DNA of 43,133 nucleotides from Candidatus Obscuribacterales bacterium (GTDB taxonomy: Bacteria > Cyanobacteriota > Vampirovibrionia > Obscuribacterales > Obscuribacteraceae). The stretch lies in the NCBI GenBank assembly GCA_019747875.1, contig JAIEQI010000066.1, positions 1-43,133 on the forward strand, read 5' to 3'. This document shows, in pieces, positions 9,707 to 18,215 of the stretch (position 1 is its first letter; every line of letters starts with the position of its first letter). The notes beneath the pieces were generated by a model. That model was not told where the DNA came from, searched no databases, and worked only from the letters and a program-made list of their open reading frames with translations. The translations under genes and the position numbers were made by a program.

Positions 9707-12109
9707 CTATCGATAGTTGCCTTTTCCGCTTGGTCGCACGATGGCACGATTTTTGCCGCCTTCCTTTGCTTTCTTCAAAGCCTCCTCAGCAGCACTGACC
9801 CATGCCGGCATAGACATTCCTTGCTCCAGCGCAGCGACCCCACAGCTGCACGTCACCGTAACATTTCGCCCTTTAAGGATTTGGGGCGTATTGCCAATCG
9901 CGCTCAGCACTTGTGAGGCCAGCGATTGCAGCTGCACATCAGTCAAATGCTCCAAGATAATTGCGAATTGATCGTTGCCAAATCGGGCAATCATGTCCGT
10001 GTTACGGAATCCCTTCAAGAGAATATTGGAGATATTCGAGATAACCCGGTCACCATTGGCGAAACCGAACTGCTCGTTGATCATGGTCAAATTATCAATG
10101 TCGATCATCATCAATGACGGAGCATTGCGGAAGTTCTCGGGAGCCACTATTCGTTGAGAGCGCTCCATGAAGGTTCCGTAATTCAAACAGCGCGTCAAGC
10201 CATCTCGATCGATCAGCTTCTTCAACGCTCTCGCTTTCTCAAGCCGGCTGGCTACAGTGGCTATTAGCAACTGCGGTGCCACCGGCTTTACGAGGTGCTC
10301 ATCACCACCAGCAATGGCACTACGAATATGCTGGTGAAGCTTGTTTTGCGTCGTCAGGAACACAATCGGCAGAGCGGCGAAACGGTCATTTTGCCTAATG
10401 TAGCGGGCTAATTCGAAACCAGTCACATCTCCCAACATCACATCGAGCAGCACCAGGTCTGGTTCAAAAGACAGGAACGCATCTTCGAATTTCTTCGCAT
10501 CAGCAAGGTGAAAAACCTTATAGCCAGCCGTTTCCAAAGTCAGTTTGATAAAATCCGCTTGATTTTGGTCATCTTCGACCGAAAGAATCTTGTACGTTAT
10601 CGGTTGATTCAGCTCAGCCAGGTCAGTGAGCTTTTGCAGCAGTTCCTGATGTTCTGCGGGATATTCGAAGAAAGCATTGGCTCCGGCCCGTATTGCCATA
10701 ACTTTGTCGATAAAAGCAGCTTGCTGCCCGAGCATTAGTACAGCTGGACGGTGTCCGCCATCCAAACTGCGCATGTATTCAATCAATTCATAGCCATCAC
10801 TATCGGCAAGGGGAAGGGTAACGATCAAATAATCAGGCAATCGCTCAGAGAAAAGTGAACGAACCACAGCACCGGAAGCGAATGACTCCACATGAATAGA
10901 ACGCTCCTCAAGAGCTGTTTTGAGGGGAGACAAATTGCAGGCGCCGGAATCCAGCAAAATGGCCAAAGGCTTATTTAGTGGAACATGCGTCAATCTAGGA
11001 CGAGCGAACTCGCCCGTTTGCCGAATTCCAGCTCCAAAAGTATGCGGTGGAGGCTCTTGAATTACGCTACCGGACGTTAATGGCGGCCCAACAAGTGGCG
11101 GCTTCGCTTGAGGAGGCGTGCTCGCTAAATCACCGGTCGATGGTATTCGATGTTCTGAAGTAGGGCGATTATACGCACCTGTAGTTGAAGACCCCGAAGC
11201 GCTAGCAGAGCTGAAACCAGAGCTGCCCAGACCTGGGACGGATCCACCACCGTAGGGTGTCGCGGAAGCAGATCCAGGGACGGATGGATTCGAGGAAGCC
11301 GGTCCAGCGCCGGGCAAATTGACGGAATTGGGTCCAGTGTACGAAGTAATAATCGTCTCGCCAGATGATTCCGAATCATTGGGGTTTGATGTGGCTCGCC
11401 CTGTAAAGGCTTCAATTCGCTCGGCATATGATGAGCCGGAGCCGCTACCGGTGTACGAAGTTCCTCCGCCACTGGAATAGGGCGATGCCGTATTGCCACC
11501 AGTGTACAAAGATCCGGAAACACCGCCGACGTAAGAAGGACCAGCGCCCGAGTAAGACGCACTGGTTCCACCATCATTGTAAGACGAGCCGGAGCCGCCA
11601 CCAGTGTAAGCGTTCGTATTGTATTCACCCGTTCGTTGGTAGCCAGAACTCAAGGTGCTGCCAGTAGTTTCACTGCGAAGATCGTTCTGCGCCGGCTTCG
11701 GAGCCACAAGTAGCTCGGCAGTCGATGACACCATTTGTACTGACGCATCACCACTGTTGCTTGTCGGGTCCTCTGGACTTGCCGAAGCAAATAGAACCTG
11801 AACCGTTTCGAACGCGGACAAAAGCTTATCCCTGTCCTCCGATTTTACCGGTACTTGCAACTTCAACAGATACTCACACAGCTCCTCACCATAGGTCCCC
11901 CACTGTGTTATTTCATCAAACCCGTAGGTACCGCCTGATCCGGCTAGCCAATGGAAATGCTTCATTATCTGACGCAGCAGATCGAAGTCACCCGGCCTGT
12001 ACTGCATTTGTTCCAGCAAATTCTCAATCGCGGCCAATCGCTCACGAGAGCGGAAAATGAACTGCTGTTTGAGCTCCTGAAATTGATTCTCCCAGCTTGT
12101 CATGGACAT
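9707..12109 (-). CDS. Hpt-receiver-receiver-degenerate GGDEF regulator with long Gly/Ser/Tyr linker (800 aa)
   Basis: Paralogue of the following gene with the same domain order. The Hpt-like domain covers residues 1-115 with H53 in FHWLAGSGG. Residues about 150-375 form a low-complexity linker rich in G, S, T, Y and P, with recurring SY, YTGG and SGS motifs, absent from the paralogue. A receiver without acceptor aspartate follows (380-500), then a canonical receiver (507-630; D556, K608) and a GGDEF-like domain (635-790) in which GGDEF reads GNDQF at 711-715. GGAAG precedes the ATG at 12109; a second ATG two codons on is possible. First gene of a probable two-gene operon. The linker expansion suggests a flexible tether or self-associating segment (inference). 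Cyclase activity is doubtful. Confidence 0.9.
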   Translation of the reverse strand: MSMTSWENQFQELKQQFIFRSRERLAAIENLLEQMQYRPGDFDLLRQIMKHFHWLAGSGGTYGFDEITQWGTYGEELCEYLLKLQVPVKSEDRDKLLSAFETVQVLFASASPEDPTSNSGDASVQMVSSTAELLVAPKPAQNDLRSETTGSTLSSGYQRTGEYNTNAYTGGGSGSSYNDGGTSASYSGAGPSYVGGVSGSLYTGGNTASPYSSGGGTSYTGSGSGSSYAERIEAFTGRATSNPNDSESSGETIITSYTGPNSVNLPGAGPASSNPSVPGSASATPYGGGSVPGLGSSGFSSASASGSSTTGAYNRPTSEHRIPSTGDLASTPPQAKPPLVGPPLTSGSVIQEPPPHTFGAGIRQTGEFARPRLTHVPLNKPLAILLDSGACNLSPLKTALEERSIHVESFASGAVVRSLFSERLPDYLIVTLPLADSDGYELIEYMRSLDGGHRPAVLMLGQQAAFIDKVMAIRAGANAFFEYPAEHQELLQKLTDLAELNQPITYKILSVEDDQNQADFIKLTLETAGYKVFHLADAKKFEDAFLSFEPDLVLLDVMLGDVTGFELARYIRQNDRFAALPIVFLTTQNKLHQHIRSAIAGGDEHLVKPVAPQLLIATVASRLEKARALKKLIDRDGLTRCLNYGTFMERSQRIVAPENFRNAPSLMMIDIDNLTMINEQFGFANGDRVISNISNILLKGFRNTDMIARFGNDQFAIILEHLTDVQLQSLASQVLSAIGNTPQILKGRNVTVTCSCGVAALEQGMSMPAWVSAAEEALKKAKEGGKNRAIVRPSGKGNYR

Positions 12110-12265
12110 GGTTCGCTTCCAAAAGTGCTGTTTCTTCTATACCCGCAAATCATTTCGCGGCACAGTTCGGGCTGGGAATATTCTAACTTTTGGCCCTCCT
12201 CCATGGGGATTATCACGCTGTTCACCAGAGCACTTTCCATCTAATTTATAGCTGGGGACTTCTGG

Positions 12266-13129
12266 GTGGGTTGGATTGTGGACGTTTTCGGCAATTTTGA
12301 TTCCAATTCCGTCCGCCAGAAAACGGACGCGCCTTCTGATAAAACAGGCGGGGTTTTCAATCCTCCAGAGGAAGACGCAGTGGCGGAAAGCCTCCTATTA
12401 GAGCTTGAAAATCGCAAGAAATATCCGTCGAACCTTTCCTGTGATAGACGTCCACAAGCTCCGAATCTGGCAGAGCTTGAAAATACCTGTGGAATCGACC
12501 TGACGCAGAAGTATAACGAAGTAAAAGACTCGACGATGAAGATCGTCAATCATGAGGGCGAGGCAGTCGGAAGCGGCTTTGCGGCTTGTACGGACGATGG
12601 CTCGGTTTGCGGCGTGGTCACGAATTTCCACGTTGTGCGCATTGGTCCGGCCGATAAAGAATTCTATTTCCTGCAGGGAGACAAAGCGACAAAGGGACAT
12701 GTCGTAAAGAAAGACAGAGAAAACGACCTGGCTCTTCTGGTACCCGATGATGAACCGGTAAAGGGCGCTTCCGGACCGATAGTCTTTAAGCCTGTAAAAT
12801 TCGGAGAAGCAAAGAAAAACGAATCCGCCTTCACGTCCTGCTTTCCCACATTGCAGCTGAATGAGCCGTTCGTCAACTCCGGAAAAGTGCATGACACGGA
12901 GGCCCGGGTGCTTGTTGCCGTGGGAACACCGATGTTATCGCCACCCTCCATAATTTCAGATCAGCGCAACATTGGTGGCTGCTCGGGAGGAGCTAATTTC
13001 AATGCCGAAGGCGAATTGATCGGCATTCTAAGAGCGGACGGTCAAGAAGGTACAGTGACCATCAAGTCAAAACACGCCCAAAATTTATTACGTGACTATA
13101 AACAAGAACTCGCAGAAAAGCAGCGATAA
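12266..13129 (+). CDS. Trypsin-like serine protease (S1/HtrA-type fold), 287 aa
   Basis: A trypsin-fold protease domain covers residues about 85-275. The catalytic triad is visible in order: H122 in TNFHVV, D154 in ENDLALL and S240 in GGCSGG with the usual oxyanion GxSGG form. No PDZ domain follows, so it is a stripped-down HtrA-like enzyme. The GTG at 12266 is the first possible start after an in-frame stop at 12242 and has a GGGGA at 8-nt spacing. From this start there is no signal peptide, so it would be cytoplasmic unless the true start differs; the N-terminal 80 residues match nothing I know. It is monocistronic, divergent from the regulator pair and convergent with the next gene. Substrate unknown. 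Confidence 0.8.
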   Translation: MGWIVDVFGNFDSNSVRQKTDAPSDKTGGVFNPPEEDAVAESLLLELENRKKYPSNLSCDRRPQAPNLAELENTCGIDLTQKYNEVKDSTMKIVNHEGEAVGSGFAACTDDGSVCGVVTNFHVVRIGPADKEFYFLQGDKATKGHVVKKDRENDLALLVPDDEPVKGASGPIVFKPVKFGEAKKNESAFTSCFPTLQLNEPFVNSGKVHDTEARVLVAVGTPMLSPPSIISDQRNIGGCSGGANFNAEGELIGILRADGQEGTVTIKSKHAQNLLRDYKQELAEKQR

Positions 13130-13257
13130 ACTTAGTTAGTCGCGGTTAGTGCCGGTAACTTCAAATTAACATCCGGCGGCGCAATGATTCGAATTTGGGT
13201 CTTTGCAATGAGCGCCCACCGTTTGTGCCTAAAGCAGGAGCGTGGTTCAGTGCTCTG

Positions 13258-13665
13258 TCAGAGCTTGCTTTGGTCACCGAGCGGCATGTTTTCGGTCGTC
13301 CGTGACGTCGATTTAGGTGGACTGAAGTCACCCTGAGAGGATTCGTCACCTCTAACCGCGCCTGGTCCGGTCGTGGCTCCTGAACCTGCATTCTTTTGGC
13401 GCTGTTCCGGATCTGTGGTGCCGATCGTTGCGCCATCGACAAGCAGGCGCCCAAGATGGTTCTTCAGGCGGGCGATATGGCGCTGATCGTCGTGACGAAT
13501 TTCGATAAGAATCTGCCGAAGCTGAGTATCAGCCATCAAATCCTGAAAGTACTTTTCATAAGCATCAAGCGCCTTTGATTTGGCATGAATTATGGATATA
13601 ACGTCAAAACACGCATTATTGATAACGAATGACGCATTCTGGTTTTGTTCTGCATCTGGCTGCAT
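13258..13665 (-). CDS. Small protein with possible ferritin-like helices (135 aa)
   Basis: The start at 13665 has a strong GGGGGA ribosome site at 8-nt spacing. Residues 12-75 look like two amphipathic helices with E/H patterns (AYEKYFQDLM; EIRHDDQRHIARL) as in ferritin-like or rubrerythrin-like proteins, where such residues bind metal; a complete four-helix set is not present, so metal binding is only a suggestion. Residues 80-135 are low-complexity, polar and probably disordered. It lies 120 bp downstream of a GH16 gene on the same strand but with its own ribosome site. Function unknown. Confidence 0.65.
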   Translation of the reverse strand: MQPDAEQNQNASFVINNACFDVISIIHAKSKALDAYEKYFQDLMADTQLRQILIEIRHDDQRHIARLKNHLGRLLVDGATIGTTDPEQRQKNAGSGATTGPGAVRGDESSQGDFSPPKSTSRTTENMPLGDQSKL

Positions 13666-13785
13666 ATAATCATCCCCCTATTCAGTTTATGAGTGGACGG
13701 GATGGATCAAATCTTGGTTCCGTTGTTCATTCAATTGGCGACTCAGGCGAGATTCATGAAGCCCAGTCCCGAAAACCGAGCGGAA

Positions 13786-14601
13786 CTAATTACTACGCTG
13801 GTAAACTCGCACGTAGTCGACCAGCATCTCGCCGGGGAAAACGGTCTCATTCGTTGGGTTTCCAGGCCAGTCGCCACCTATTGCCAGATTCAAAATCATG
13901 AACATCTTCTGATCGGGTACTCCATCATTAGAGACAGAGGCTTTCTTGCCATCTACATAACAAACGATTTCGCCGGGGTACCAGATACCGGTCACTGTAT
14001 GGAAATCTTCTGAGAAGTCGGGATTTGTGGCTTCAACTTTCTTGGCTCCATGGGATGGATGGTCGCCGTTCACGTGCTTCCCAAAATGGTTGGTAATGTA
14101 CAGAATATTTGTTTCATGACCGAGAATCTCCATCCAATCGATTTCCGGAGGCCAGGAATTGTCGCTGGGCAAAAGCCAAAAGGCCGGCCAGTAACCCTTC
14201 CCTTTCGGCACCTTAAAGCGGATATCGAAGCGCCCATAAGTCACATCAAGTTTCTTTTGCGTGTTTAATATGCCCGACGTGTAATGCCGCAGCTTGCCAC
14301 CATATTTGGTATCCTCTTTGCGAGCAGTAATATATAGATAGCCGTTATCCACAGTGACAGCCTTCGGTGTATAGCACTGCAACTCGTTATTGGCGTTTTC
14401 GCTGCGCCATGGAATGTTCCACTTCTTCAAATCGGCTGGACTATCGAACTCACAGTCAAAGATCATCTTCCACCCACTCAGGCTAAGCTCATCTTTGTCG
14501 GACTGGGCTTCCGCGAAGGGGAGGGGCAAAAGAAGCAAAATCGTCACCACCACCACCAATGGTGCCCACCCGAGAAACACTGTAAATCGCCCTGAATACA
14601 T
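13786..14601 (-). CDS. Secreted GH16-family beta-glucanase (271 aa)
   Basis: Glycoside hydrolase family 16 enzyme, expected to cut beta-1,3 or beta-1,3/1,4 glucans. The catalytic ExDxxE motif is EIDWME, giving nucleophile E153, D155 and acid/base E158. Residues 1-32 form a signal peptide with a long hydrophobic core ending in AEAQ. The start at 14601 is chosen because AAGGAG sits 9 nt upstream; the frame extends 36 codons further without a good ribosome site and would bury the signal peptide. Only the catalytic domain is present, with no carbohydrate-binding module. A close paralogue, about four-fifths identical by eye over the catalytic domain, lies at 18216-19037 on the same strand. Exact substrate cannot be told. 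Confidence 0.92.
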   Translation of the reverse strand: MYSGRFTVFLGWAPLVVVVTILLLLPLPFAEAQSDKDELSLSGWKMIFDCEFDSPADLKKWNIPWRSENANNELQCYTPKAVTVDNGYLYITARKEDTKYGGKLRHYTSGILNTQKKLDVTYGRFDIRFKVPKGKGYWPAFWLLPSDNSWPPEIDWMEILGHETNILYITNHFGKHVNGDHPSHGAKKVEATNPDFSEDFHTVTGIWYPGEIVCYVDGKKASVSNDGVPDQKMFMILNLAIGGDWPGNPTNETVFPGEMLVDYVRVYQRSN

Positions 14602-14808
14602 TAGACCGAACTCCTTGAATCCGACAAGAACGCGCCTGCGCGAGAGCATACTATAGCTCAATTTCATTAAAGTCGACAGGCGCAAGACTTGCCTGCTGGC
14701 AAGTCCCAAATGTCCTCAATCAAAACCAAAGACCAAAACACAAAAGGTTAAGTAAGCAGATAGATTATTGCCAACGTGCTAGATTTCTCTGGCTGAGGAG
14801 AGATCTGT

Positions 14809-16830
14809 ATGAGCGCAAAACAAAGTCCTTACGGCTCCTGGAAGTCACCTATTGACTCAAATCTGATTGTGTCAAATATGGTCAGGATTGGAAAGGTTTG
14901 CCTGGACGGAGATGATGCCTATTGGCTTGAAACCAGACCAGAGGAAGCGGGCAGAGACATGGTTTGCTCAGCCGGCAAGGGTCGCCTCTGCGACATTACA
15001 CCACAACCATTCAATACTAGAACCCGCGTTCACGAGTTTGGCGGCGGAGGCTTCACGGCGGCAGGAGGCATGGTATTTTTCTCAAATCTCCTGGATCAAC
15101 GCGTATACGTACAAAAGCGCCAGAACTCCCAACAATTCGATAGTCCAATTCCACTGACCCCTGAGCCTAGTGCCCCCGGAAGACATCTGCGATTCGCGGA
15201 TTTAGCGCTGGATATAAATCGCAATCGCCTAATAGCCGTGCAAGAAGACCATCGAGAAACCGATGATAATTCGCCTGCCGCTATAGTTAGCATTCCAATC
15301 GATGGCGATCCAAGTCAAGCGCCGCAGGTTTTGCTCAGTGGGTCTGACTTCTATACCTCGCCGCGCGTCAGTCCAGACGGCTCAAAATTGGCTTGGCTGC
15401 AGTGGAACCACCCAGACATGCCGTGGTATCAAACCGAACTATGGATAGCTGATATCGCAAGTGACGGCACTTTAAAATGCCAAAAGAGGATAGAGTCAGC
15501 ACAAAATGATGCCATCACACAGCCGGAGTGGTCTCCTGACGGATTACTCTATTTTTGCAGCGATCGATCGGGCTGGTGGAACATTTATCGCCTGAAAGAC
15601 GAACAAACAGAGCGCATCATGGATGCCCCCGTAGAGTGCGGCGTTCCTCACATCTATTTCGGCAATACAAGCTACGGCTTTGCATCAAAGGATCGCATCA
15701 TTTGTGCATTTGCCGAGAAAGGGGTTTGGTCAATTGCCGAATTGGACATAGGGTCAGGAAAGCTGGCGAGAATTGATTCTAAGTTTCAAGAAATCACTTT
15801 CCTGAAGGTCAATGAAAAGCGTGCCATTTTCCGCGGCGGCAGCCCATCGGAGCCTGTTTCCATTGTGGAGCTTGACCTGGCGACGAGGGAATTCAACGTT
15901 CTCAAACGCTCCTTCGAACTTGATGGACAATTAGCCAAAGATCTATCAAGATACCTATCCCAACCGGAGAGAGTAGAATTTCCCAGTTCAAATGGGCGAA
16001 TTGCACATGCCTTCTATTACCCGCCGTCAAACGCTGATTTTGCCGCGCCAGAGCAGGAACGCCCGCCACTGATTGTAAAAATCCACGGCGGACCAAACAA
16101 CCAGGCCTTCAACACTCTTGACCTTACTACCCAATACTGGACAAGCAGGGGCTTTGCAGTCATTGACGTTAACTACGGCGGCAGCTCCGGCTACGGACGG
16201 GAATATCGTGACCGATTGCGAATGAACTGGGGAGTCGTGGACAACCAGGACGCGGCCAGCGCCGCTCAATATCTTATCGAACGAGGAGACGTCGATCCCA
16301 GGCGCGTTGCCATTACAGGCATGAGCGCCGGCGGCTACGCCACTATATGCAGTGTCACCTTCCACGACATATTCGCCGCCGGCTCCGCACACTTCGGAAT
16401 CGGCGACATGGAAGCCATGGCTGGGCTTTTCCACAAGTTTCAATCTCGCTTTTTGAATACTATGATCGCTCCATTTCCCGAAGGAAGAGACGAGTACAAG
16501 AAGCGCTCTGCCATAAACTTCGTAGAACAGATTAAGTGCCCCATTCTCCTCTTCCACGGAGCGTTAGATAGCATTGTTCCAATAAGCCAATCTGAGCTGC
16601 TGTTTGAAAAGTTGGAACGCTTGCAAAAAGCAGCTGCCATTGTTACTTTCGCGGACGAACCGCACGTCTTCAGAAAAGCCGAAAACATAAAGCTGACAAT
16701 GGAAACAGAACTCTCATTTTATGGGCTTGTCTTTGGCTTTTCACCTGCTGACACACTTAGACCAGCGGATATCAGCAAAATAAGACAATGCCTTGAGCAA
16801 AGGGAAAAAGTGCCGCAAGCCGGCAGTTAA
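14809..16830 (+). CDS. S9-family peptidase, acylaminoacyl/dipeptidyl-peptidase type (673 aa)
   Basis: Prolyl-oligopeptidase family enzyme. Residues 1-390 form a beta-propeller with typical SPDG and WSPDG blades; residues 415-645 form the alpha/beta-hydrolase domain. The triad is S506 (GMSAGGYA), D587 (GALDSIVP) and H619 (DEPHVF), and HGGP at 426-429 supplies the oxyanion region. The opening YGSWKSPI is typical of the S9C-like subgroup. GAGGAGA lies 8 nt before the ATG. No signal peptide is seen, so it likely works in the cytoplasm on short peptides. Divergent from the first GH16 gene and followed 90 bp later by an Old Yellow Enzyme on the same strand, possibly the same transcript. Confidence 0.93.
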   Translation: MSAKQSPYGSWKSPIDSNLIVSNMVRIGKVCLDGDDAYWLETRPEEAGRDMVCSAGKGRLCDITPQPFNTRTRVHEFGGGGFTAAGGMVFFSNLLDQRVYVQKRQNSQQFDSPIPLTPEPSAPGRHLRFADLALDINRNRLIAVQEDHRETDDNSPAAIVSIPIDGDPSQAPQVLLSGSDFYTSPRVSPDGSKLAWLQWNHPDMPWYQTELWIADIASDGTLKCQKRIESAQNDAITQPEWSPDGLLYFCSDRSGWWNIYRLKDEQTERIMDAPVECGVPHIYFGNTSYGFASKDRIICAFAEKGVWSIAELDIGSGKLARIDSKFQEITFLKVNEKRAIFRGGSPSEPVSIVELDLATREFNVLKRSFELDGQLAKDLSRYLSQPERVEFPSSNGRIAHAFYYPPSNADFAAPEQERPPLIVKIHGGPNNQAFNTLDLTTQYWTSRGFAVIDVNYGGSSGYGREYRDRLRMNWGVVDNQDAASAAQYLIERGDVDPRRVAITGMSAGGYATICSVTFHDIFAAGSAHFGIGDMEAMAGLFHKFQSRFLNTMIAPFPEGRDEYKKRSAINFVEQIKCPILLFHGALDSIVPISQSELLFEKLERLQKAAAIVTFADEPHVFRKAENIKLTMETELSFYGLVFGFSPADTLRPADISKIRQCLEQREKVPQAGS

Positions 16831-16920
16831 TCCAAAGACGCAAGACCGGAATTCCGTCACCAATCTAGCAGATAGGTGCATCAAATCGATTGAAATACAA
16901 GTACCTGGAAAGGAGTCAAA

Positions 16921-18063
16921 ATGACTAGTTCGGACACGACAAAAGCCCATGGATGCCCGTCTGATGTGGACCACGACAGAAACATCCCTGACACCGATCT
17001 GCTCTCACCACTCACTATTCGTGGTGTCACCTTGAAGAATCGAATTGTTGTTTCTCCGATGTGCCAATATAGTTGCGAGGATGGTTTAGCGACAGACTGG
17101 CACCTGGTGCACCTGGGAAGTCGAGCGGCCGGCGGAGCTGGACTTGTTTTTGTCGAGGCAACGTCAGTCACACCCGAGGGACGTATAACACCAGGTGATA
17201 TGGGAATCTGGGACGATAAACATATTGAGCCGCTTGCCCGTATTGCCAGATTCATATGCAGCCAGAACAGCACCCCAGCAATTCAAATTGCTCACGCTGG
17301 GCGCAAAGCGAGCTGTGCGCCGCCGACCAAAGGAGGAGTCAGGCTGACGACCGAAGAAGGAGGCTGGACGGTCGTAGCACCCAGCCCGATCCCATTTAAC
17401 GAAAGCGATCCTGCGCCAAAAGCTCTTGACATTGATGAGATCAAAGACCTCGTCAAAGCCTTCGAGAACGCAGCTAAACGAGCAATATCTGCTGGTTTCC
17501 AAATCATCGAGGTCCACTCGGCTCATGGTTATCTGCTGCACGAGTTCCTTTCGCCTCTGAGCAATAAGCGGACGGATGAATACGGCGGAAATTTCGATGG
17601 CAGGATCAAACTGCTGTTAGAGGTCGTAACGGCTGTTCGAAAAATAATGCCCGAGCATATGCCACTCTTTACACGCATCTCTTGCACTGATTGGGTTGAA
17701 GGTGGATGGGACATTGAACAGTCAGTCGAATTATCCAAAAGGTTGAAGAAACTCGGTGTTGATCTGATTGACTGCTCAAGCGGTGCAATGGTACCGCATG
17801 CGGTGATCCCAGTAGCGAAGAACTATCAAGTTCCCTTTGCAGAGAGGATCCGCGAGGAGACAGGCATCCTAACCGGAGCTGTGGGTTTGATTACTGAGCC
17901 GCAACAAGCCAACGAAATCATAACTTCCGGAGCAGCAGATCTGGCTTTCCTGGCACGCGAGATGTTACGTGAGCCATACTGGGCGTTAAAAGCAGAACAG
18001 GCTTTAGGTCAAGAAGCAAGCTGGCCTCTTCAATACGGATACGCCATTCGCCGGCGCCGCTAG
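16921..18063 (+). CDS. Old Yellow Enzyme family NADPH:flavin oxidoreductase, YqjM-like (380 aa)
   Basis: FMN-dependent ene-reductase of a TIM-barrel fold, reducing activated C=C bonds with NAD(P)H. The YqjM-type landmarks are present: C48 and Y50 in SPMCQYS, and H199, H202 and Y204 in VHSAHGY, which orient substrate and donate the proton; NKRTDEYGG follows as usual. AAGGAG precedes the ATG. About 28 polar N-terminal residues precede the conserved core and are longer than in the YqjM family. It follows the S9 peptidase by 90 bp and ends convergently with the second GH16 gene. Physiological substrate is not indicated by neighbours; a detoxification role is the common guess for the family. Confidence 0.92.
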   Translation: MTSSDTTKAHGCPSDVDHDRNIPDTDLLSPLTIRGVTLKNRIVVSPMCQYSCEDGLATDWHLVHLGSRAAGGAGLVFVEATSVTPEGRITPGDMGIWDDKHIEPLARIARFICSQNSTPAIQIAHAGRKASCAPPTKGGVRLTTEEGGWTVVAPSPIPFNESDPAPKALDIDEIKDLVKAFENAAKRAISAGFQIIEVHSAHGYLLHEFLSPLSNKRTDEYGGNFDGRIKLLLEVVTAVRKIMPEHMPLFTRISCTDWVEGGWDIEQSVELSKRLKKLGVDLIDCSSGAMVPHAVIPVAKNYQVPFAERIREETGILTGAVGLITEPQQANEIITSGAADLAFLAREMLREPYWALKAEQALGQEASWPLQYGYAIRRRR

Positions 18064-18068
18064 CGCTT

Positions 18069-18112
18069 TTGATAGCCCCAGGGAAACGGCAGTCGCTATC
18101 AAGCTCTCTGGG
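18069..18112. other. Interleaved inverted repeats (pseudoknot-type arrangement) in convergent gap
   Basis: TTGATAGC (18069-18076) is perfectly complementary to GCTATCAA (18095-18102), and CCCAG (18077-18081) to CTGGG (18108-18112). The order A-B-A'-B' allows a pseudoknot or two exclusive hairpins. It starts six bases after the Old Yellow Enzyme stop, so a 3' end signal is plausible, but there is no T tract. Confidence 0.45.
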
Positions 18113-18129
18113 GTTCGCTTAGATCCGAT

Positions 18130-18153
18130 GAGCGCCGGCATCTTGCGGGCTTC
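18130..18153 (-). repeat. Solitary copy of the REP-like core
   Basis: Read on the minus strand it matches the core of the cluster at 7628-7969 (GAAGCCCGCAAGATGCCGGC then GCTC), with one arm mutated from GCCGGC to GCCCGC. It lies between two convergent genes, the same setting as the cluster. Confidence 0.75.
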
Positions 18154-18215
18154 TCGTTTCTTTAAAGCTTTCCGCTCCCATGCTAGCGCTCTCGGCGATC
18201 TACAGGGCAAGATCC

